Below, in pieces: positions 59,654 through 64,000 of a stretch of DNA of 64,000 nucleotides. Positions within the stretch are counted from its first letter, which is position 1; each line of letters opens with the position of its first letter. The notes beneath the pieces were generated by a model. That model made no database searches. It was not told where the DNA came from and saw only the letters and a program-made list of their open reading frames with translations. The stretch is from Allopusillimonas ginsengisoli (GTDB taxonomy: Bacteria; Pseudomonadota; Gammaproteobacteria; Burkholderiales; Burkholderiaceae_B), in assembly GCA_005239165.1 (NCBI GenBank), contig RAPG01000011.1, forward strand, positions 113,598-177,597. The letters are read 5' to 3'. The translations under genes were made by a program, and so were the position numbers.

Positions 59654-61049
59654 ATGGTCACCCCTGTTTTGCCAAGCTCCCAGTCAGCAATGGTAAATAG
59701 GTAGAGATTGCAGTCATAGATTCGGACTTTCTTCTGGAGCCGTCGCTCCATGTCCCTGATGGAATATGCTGGTCGGCTCCTCATCAGGTCATCGAGCTCG
59801 AAGCTCCCAGCCCCCAAAGGTTCGACCGACCACGGTCTAACCAATTTTGCCATCACGTCGTGATTGCCTGCGCAATCGGTGGTGTGAACTCTTTTACCTC
59901 CTCTTATAAACAAATCTAATAGGCTAACCGGCTTGACTACACGGCTGCGCAAGCAGACATGTGGTCAAGCCGGAACCGACGATCATGGGTGAGTAGCGCC
60001 CACACGATTCTGGCGTTCTTGTTGGCCAGTGCCACAGCAACTACGTTCTTATGACGTCGCGCGAGCAACTGCTCCGTCCACGTGCCGGCATCCGGCTTGG
60101 CCTGTTTGAAACGCAGTACCGACCGAGCTCCGTGAATCAACAATGTCCGTAAGTACGCATCGCCCCTTTTACTGATACCCAACAGGGTCGGCTTACCACC
60201 CGAGGAGTGCTGTCGCGGCACCAAGCCCAACCACGCGGCAAGCTGGCGCGCATTCTTGAAGTTTCTAGCATCTCCCACCGAGGCCACTAAGGCGCTCGCC
60301 GTTAACGGCCCCACACCTGGAATCTCTGCGAGTCGTTTGCTAGCTTCATTTTCTTTATGCCAGCGCACGATCTCGCTCTCCAGTTCTGTCACATGAAGAT
60401 TAAGCACCTTCAGATGCTCTGTCAGGCGACCGATGAGCTGGCGAAAGCTGCCGGGAAGATCGTTCTCTGCATCCTCGATGATCTCAGGGACACACTTAGT
60501 TATGTGACTGATTCCCTGGGGAATGACAAAGCCAAATTCCGTCAGCAACCCTCGGATCTGGTTAGCTTGCGCTGTACGCGCCTTGACGAAGCTCTGACGC
60601 GCACGATGGATGCTCAGAATTGCCTGCTGGCTGGCGGTCTTCACGGGTACTGTGGGCATCTCGGGGCGCGTGGCCGCCTCGCAAATCGCCTCAGCGTCGG
60701 CCGCATCGTTCTTATTGCGCTTAACAAAGGGTTTGACATACTGCAGTGCAATGAGCATTACCGTGTGACCCTGAGTGTTAAGCTTTCGTGCCCAGTAGTG
60801 GGCACTAGAGCACGCCTCCATCGCAACCTTGCACGGCTCAAGCCTGGCAAAGAATGCCAGCATCTGAGCGCGTTTCAATTGCCGACGCAGCACCGTCTTC
60901 CCGCGCGCGTCAGCACCATGGATTTGAAACACGTTTTTGGCTAAATCGATCCCAATCGTAGTAATTTTCATGACGGTCGCTCCTTGCGTTCAAGTGGAGG
61001 TTCATCGTCACTTTCGCACATCTATGCCAGTTCGGGCAGGGGTGACCAT
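59654..61049 (-). mobile_element. IS110-family element, IS1111 subgroup
   Basis: A perfect 13-base inverted repeat, ATGGTCACCCCTG at 59654-59666 and CAGGGGTGACCAT at 61037-61049, flanks a single transposase gene. Subterminal inverted repeats of this kind mark the IS1111 subgroup; the true tips lie a few bases outside. About 290 bases downstream of the transposase are non-coding. It has inserted just right of the tRNA fragment. Confidence 0.85.
59937..60971 (-). CDS. IS110/IS1111-family transposase
   Basis: A 344-residue DEDD transposase, full length for the family. The RuvC-like N-terminal domain has IGIDLAKNVFQIHG, AMEACSSAHYWAR and NKNDAADAEAICEAA. The C-terminal Tnp_20 domain has IPGVGPLTASALVA and GISKRGDAYLRTLL with the conserved serine region HSSGGK. 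It moves the element without a target duplication. The ATG at 60971 follows a GGAG-type site. It looks intact. Confidence 0.93.
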   Translation of the reverse strand: MKITTIGIDLAKNVFQIHGADARGKTVLRRQLKRAQMLAFFARLEPCKVAMEACSSAHYWARKLNTQGHTVMLIALQYVKPFVKRNKNDAADAEAICEAATRPEMPTVPVKTASQQAILSIHRARQSFVKARTAQANQIRGLLTEFGFVIPQGISHITKCVPEIIEDAENDLPGSFRQLIGRLTEHLKVLNLHVTELESEIVRWHKENEASKRLAEIPGVGPLTASALVASVGDARNFKNARQLAAWLGLVPRQHSSGGKPTLLGISKRGDAYLRTLLIHGARSVLRFKQAKPDAGTWTEQLLARRHKNVVAVALANKNARIVWALLTHDRRFRLDHMSACAAV

Positions 61050-61161
61050 CCCATTAGGTCACATTTTCGTGTGGAAACCCTTAATGAGGTAGAGCCAAAG
61101 ATAGACGTATTCACTCGTTTCGATATTTGCGTTTTCATGTGAACCAATCCAATCTATTCAC

Positions 61162-61755
61162 ATGACTACCGTGAAATCTCATCCTAAACCGTCCCATTGC
61201 GTCGAGCTCAAGACACCGAGCCCTGCCTCCACTACGCGGGCAAGTCGCCTTGTACCGGTTGAGTCCTTGGAAAGCGCCGTGTTAACGGTACTCAAAGCCG
61301 TGCAGCATCACCAGCTAGCGCCTCAAAGCGCCACTCAGGAGCGTAGCGTGCGCATGCGCGGCGCAGGTGAACCAGATCGCCGCTTTCTACTGGCCTATGA
61401 GCTTGACCCCGAGGACAGCGAGCCGGTTATTTTCCGTGTCAAACCCGTCTCCAACCGGGATCTTGGGCCAGTGCGTGCGCTCATGCTGACGACTCAGCAG
61501 GCAGCGGAGCAACTTAACGTCAGTCGGCCATACGTCGTCAAGCTTGTCGATGAAGATGTTTTCGGCGGTGTTGAACGCACACGAGCCGGCCATCGCCGCA
61601 TTCCGGCCACCGAGGTCGAACGGGTGCGGCAGGGCATGCAGACATCACGCCGCACCGCTTTGAACCGCATGGACAAGCTAACGTCCGATCTGCAAACGAA
61701 AGAGCTTGATTCGGCCCGCTCGACAGCCAAACGCAACTGGACCAAAAACGACTGA
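61162..61755 (+). CDS. Helix-turn-helix antitoxin partner of a PIN toxin
   Basis: A 197-residue protein with an excisionase-type helix-turn-helix, LTTQQAAEQLNVSRPYVVKL followed by GHRRIPATEVERVRQ. Its stop overlaps the start of the PIN-domain gene (TGATG). This gene pair is a known toxin-antitoxin arrangement in which the long DNA-binding protein neutralises a PIN RNase. The N-terminal 100 residues probably contact the toxin or dimerise. Confidence 0.75.
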   Translation: MTTVKSHPKPSHCVELKTPSPASTTRASRLVPVESLESAVLTVLKAVQHHQLAPQSATQERSVRMRGAGEPDRRFLLAYELDPEDSEPVIFRVKPVSNRDLGPVRALMLTTQQAAEQLNVSRPYVVKLVDEDVFGGVERTRAGHRRIPATEVERVRQGMQTSRRTALNRMDKLTSDLQTKELDSARSTAKRNWTKND

Positions 61756-62051
61756 TGGTCTCCACCACCGGACGGCCGAAGACGGCGCTTATACAGCCTG
61801 GCCAGATTCCACTGGTTTACCTTGATGCCAATGTCTTGTTTCCGCAGAACCTGCGTAGCACTTTTCTGGACTTGGCCGATGCCGGCCTCATCCGAGTGTA
61901 TTGGGGTAGCAAGGTGCTAGGAGAAGTACGCCGCAATCTGATTGCATCAGCTTTCGGGAGAACGGTGCAGCAGGCCGATGCCTTTCCCGACGCCATGGTG
62001 CCTGGCAGCGAAACGCTGGAATCCCATTTTTCCCACATTACGGACCAGTAA
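61755..62051 (+). pseudogene. PIN-domain (VapC-like) toxin, truncated
   Basis: The first 98 residues of a PIN-domain RNase. The first acidic residue is in IPLVYLDANVLFP, and LGEVRRNLIAS follows with the second acidic position. PIN toxins in this arrangement are about 180 residues long; here the frame ends with SHFSHITDQ, just before an IS3 remnant. The remaining catalytic acids are missing, so the toxin is probably dead while the antitoxin is still intact. Confidence 0.7.
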
Positions 62052-62062
62052 TCCTCTCAAAT

Positions 62063-62277
62063 TCAGCAGTAAACGGCAGTAGAATTAGTTAAATGTTGAT
62101 CAGCTAATTTCTGTCTCGGGGTGATGCCACCCAAAGCCATATTGGGCCGTTAATTGTTGTAAGTCCAGAGCCAGGCGGTGGCGCCGTGCTGAACCTCCTC
62201 CAGACTGCCAAACAGGTTTTGAGCGAGCCAATCATGGCGCACAGCTCAGTTATAGCGCTCGACGTGTGAACCACCAT
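62063..62277 (-). pseudogene. IS3-family transposase remnant, C-terminal end
   Basis: The minus strand reads SHVERYN, stop, AVRHDWLAQNLFGSLEEVQH, then ATAWLWTYNN, stop, RPNMALGGITPRQKLAD. This is the conserved end of an IS3-family orfB integrase domain with two in-frame stops. It abuts the truncated PIN gene and the FAD hydroxylase gene, and probably caused the truncation. Confidence 0.82.
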
Positions 62278-62290
62278 GAGGAGAACACCT

Positions 62291-63823
62291 GTGAACCAGA
62301 CTGACGTGCTCATCGCCGGTGCGGGCCCCGTCGGGCTGACGGCCGCCATCGAACTGGCGCGACGCGGCATCGCCTGCCGCATCGTCGACCCGTTGCTCGA
62401 GGCTCCGGTTTACGCCAAGGCCGTCGGTGTTCAGCCGCGCACGCTGGAAGTCTTCGAAGGCATGGGGGTGCTTAGACAGATCCTCGACGCGTCGGTACCT
62501 CTGCGTGGCCAGACCGTCTATGTCAACGGTCAGGTGGCTTCGCAACTCACCCTCCCCTTGCCGCCCGATGTGCCCTTCGGGTTCATCGCGCTTCCGCAAT
62601 ACGCGACCGAGCGCGTGCTGGCCGAGGAACTGGCGATGCACGGCACGCGCGTCGAACGGGGACTGCGTTTGACTGCTTTCGAGCAGGACGGCGAAGGCGT
62701 TACGGCCACGCTGAGTAGCGAGGCGGGCGAAAGCCGCGTGCGCTGCCGCTACCTGATTGGCGCCGACGGCGCGCACAGCATGGTGCGCAAGAGTCTGGGC
62801 CTGAGCTTCGAAGGGGCCGCATTTGGCGAGCAGTACATGCTAGGCGATGTCGAAGTAGACTGGTCGTTTCGGCACGATCTGGCGTTACGCTTCATGTACC
62901 AGGTCGATGGGCAAACCTTAGACATGCTGGTGTGCGTGCCGCTGCCGGGTTGCGGCCGCTACCGCATGTCGATGAATGTTGTTGCCGATTTGGCAAAGGC
63001 CGGCGGCCGCGCGATCGATGCTGTTACCCACGGTTTCGAAGGCAGCCATGCGCCCGAGTTACATCACATCCAGGCCGTGCTCAATCGGCTCTCGCCGGAG
63101 CCCGTGACGGCGCGCAATCTGCGCTGGTCGTCGGCGTTTCGGATCAGCCACCGCATTGTCGGTGCCTATGGGCATGGCCGCGCGTTCGTGGCCGGCGATG
63201 CAGCGCACATCCATCCGCCCACCGGGGCGCAGGGTATGAATACCGGCATCCAGGACGCGCACAACCTGGCCTGGAAACTCGCGCTCGCCGTGCGTGGCGA
63301 AGCAGCCGCCAGCCTGCTCGACAGTTACGATGCGGAACGTCAGCCGGTTGGAGAGGACGTCGTGGGCCGCACGGTGCAAAGCGCTCGCGCCGGCATCGGC
63401 TCGGACTCCAATGACCCGAGTTTCGTCGTGCGGCGCGAGGCACAATTGCTGATCGACTACGCGGGCAGCCCGATTGTTTCCGCAAAGACCGACTACAGCG
63501 GTGGCCCGCAGGCCGGACACCGCGCAGGCGATGCAACGGGCCTGACCCGTAATTCGGTGGCAAGGCTGGAGTCGATGGCACAGGCGCTGCGTGACGTTGC
63601 GCACAGCCGCCTGGACGTTTACCTGATCGCCGCTGACGGCGTACAGATAGCTGCGACGGTCCTGCCACTTGTGCGCGATTCGCAGGGCGAGTTCGCGCGC
63701 CTGTACGCCGCAGCCGGCCATGCCGCGTTCATTGTACGGCCCGATGGTTACCTGGGGATGGCGCTGCGCGGTGATGTCGCGACGCAAGATTTGCTAGACC
63801 ACTTAAAGGCGACATTCGCCTGA
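62291..63823 (+). CDS. FAD-dependent aromatic hydroxylase (MhpA/PHBH class)
   Basis: A flavoprotein monooxygenase of about 510 residues. The dinucleotide fold is VLIAGAGPVGLTAAIELARR, the DG motif is YLIGADGAHSMVRKSLG, and the GD motif is AFVAGDAAHIHPPTGAQGMN. The C-terminal thioredoxin-like domain is present (VYLIAADGVQIAATV). Such enzymes hydroxylate phenolic compounds with NAD(P)H and oxygen. I use GTG 62291 with AGGAG upstream; an ATG at 62276 overlaps that site. The neighbouring genes give no pathway, and mobile-element pieces lie on both sides. Confidence 0.87.
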   Translation: MNQTDVLIAGAGPVGLTAAIELARRGIACRIVDPLLEAPVYAKAVGVQPRTLEVFEGMGVLRQILDASVPLRGQTVYVNGQVASQLTLPLPPDVPFGFIALPQYATERVLAEELAMHGTRVERGLRLTAFEQDGEGVTATLSSEAGESRVRCRYLIGADGAHSMVRKSLGLSFEGAAFGEQYMLGDVEVDWSFRHDLALRFMYQVDGQTLDMLVCVPLPGCGRYRMSMNVVADLAKAGGRAIDAVTHGFEGSHAPELHHIQAVLNRLSPEPVTARNLRWSSAFRISHRIVGAYGHGRAFVAGDAAHIHPPTGAQGMNTGIQDAHNLAWKLALAVRGEAAASLLDSYDAERQPVGEDVVGRTVQSARAGIGSDSNDPSFVVRREAQLLIDYAGSPIVSAKTDYSGGPQAGHRAGDATGLTRNSVARLESMAQALRDVAHSRLDVYLIAADGVQIAATVLPLVRDSQGEFARLYAAAGHAAFIVRPDGYLGMALRGDVATQDLLDHLKATFA

Positions 63824-63873
63824 TCATGTTACGGATAACTGTAATGAAACGGCAAAGCTAAACAGTACTGACC

Positions 63874-64000
63874 GGGAGTGTCAGAATTTTTGTGTTCAGG
63901 CAGTTTAGATAAACCATTGATCTGCCTATCTTCCCAGTGACTCTGGGTCCAGATAGGAATAGGCCTGGGTGAATCGCTCCTCGTATAGGATAGCAAACTG
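63874..64000 (-). mobile_element. Edge of an IS256-family element with transposase 3' end
   Basis: A terminal-repeat-like GGGAGTGTCAGAATTTTTGT begins at 63874. The minus strand from the window edge to the stop at 63926 encodes QFAILYEERFTQAYSYLDPE, matching the C terminus of IS256-family (mutator) transposases. The rest of the element lies beyond the window. Confidence 0.75.

Noticed and set aside
59635..59952. A 105-residue minus-strand open frame at the left end of the IS1111 element
   Set aside because: It overlaps the transposase end, crosses the inverted repeat and has no recognisable family. The non-coding tail of IS1111 elements usually lies here.
1..64000. CRISPR array
   Set aside because: No regularly spaced repeats with unique spacers were seen. 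The iteron repeats at 31412-31478 have only 3-4 bases between them.

Overview
The window is most of an integrative and conjugative element (ICE) of the Tn4371 type, carried by a Burkholderiales-like betaproteobacterium. The evidence is the gene set: traG/VirD4 (partial), an EexN-type lipoprotein, a traR-like LysR gene, a relaxase with DUF3363, a TraF S26 peptidase, DUF2840, a ribbon-helix-helix protein, parA, repA, an AlpA-like protein, DUF2285, DUF2958, radC, and a tyrosine integrase next to a TTTTTCAT attachment-like site. The two DUF4148 genes also point to Burkholderiales. The mating-pair (trb) genes would lie beyond the left edge.

Layout. 1-2261: traG, eexN, traR. 2491-26627: a first cargo block, dominated by redox and electrophile stress functions. 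It holds two AhpD-like CMD proteins, two glutathione transferases, a haloacid dehalogenase, an SDR, a DMT exporter, a DUF417/RclC-like membrane protein under an RclR-like AraC regulator, a TetR/DUF4148/cytochrome b561 cluster, and one long unidirectional block: two cytochrome P460 genes, a quinone-reductase-like gene, msrB-msrA and a complete ccmABCDEFGHI set. ccmE has a one-base frameshift. 26693-33529: the ICE backbone (relaxase to DUF2285), with three iteron-like repeats between repA and parA. 33872-34812: DUF2958 and an XRE regulator. 34959-38057: a TIR protein and an unknown membrane protein. 38358-38885: radC. 39618-56984: a defence island. 57783-59530: an excisionase-like gene, the integrase and the element end.

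The defence island is the most interesting part. It has two translationally coupled units. The first (56984 to 53674) is a double-GHKL histidine-kinase-like protein overlapping a response-regulator receiver domain fused to a domain with a HEPN RNase motif, RNKLAH. The second (52398 to 39618) is one tight run: AbiEi-like antitoxin, AbiEii toxin, C5-cytosine methyltransferase, an AAA-like ATPase, an unknown protein, an 1850-residue HerA-like ATPase with a PD-(D/E)XK-like motif, and Vsr. The three middle genes resemble the DptF/G/H restriction module in size, order and motifs, but here they accompany DNA methylation instead of phosphorothioation genes. An HNH nuclease lies between the two units.

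Beyond the element end at 59530 lie a 3' fragment of a tRNA-Leu gene with its terminator, an IS1111-type element, an antitoxin with a truncated PIN toxin, an IS3 remnant, an FAD aromatic hydroxylase and the edge of an IS256-family element. All calls come from reading the sequence; no database search was made.
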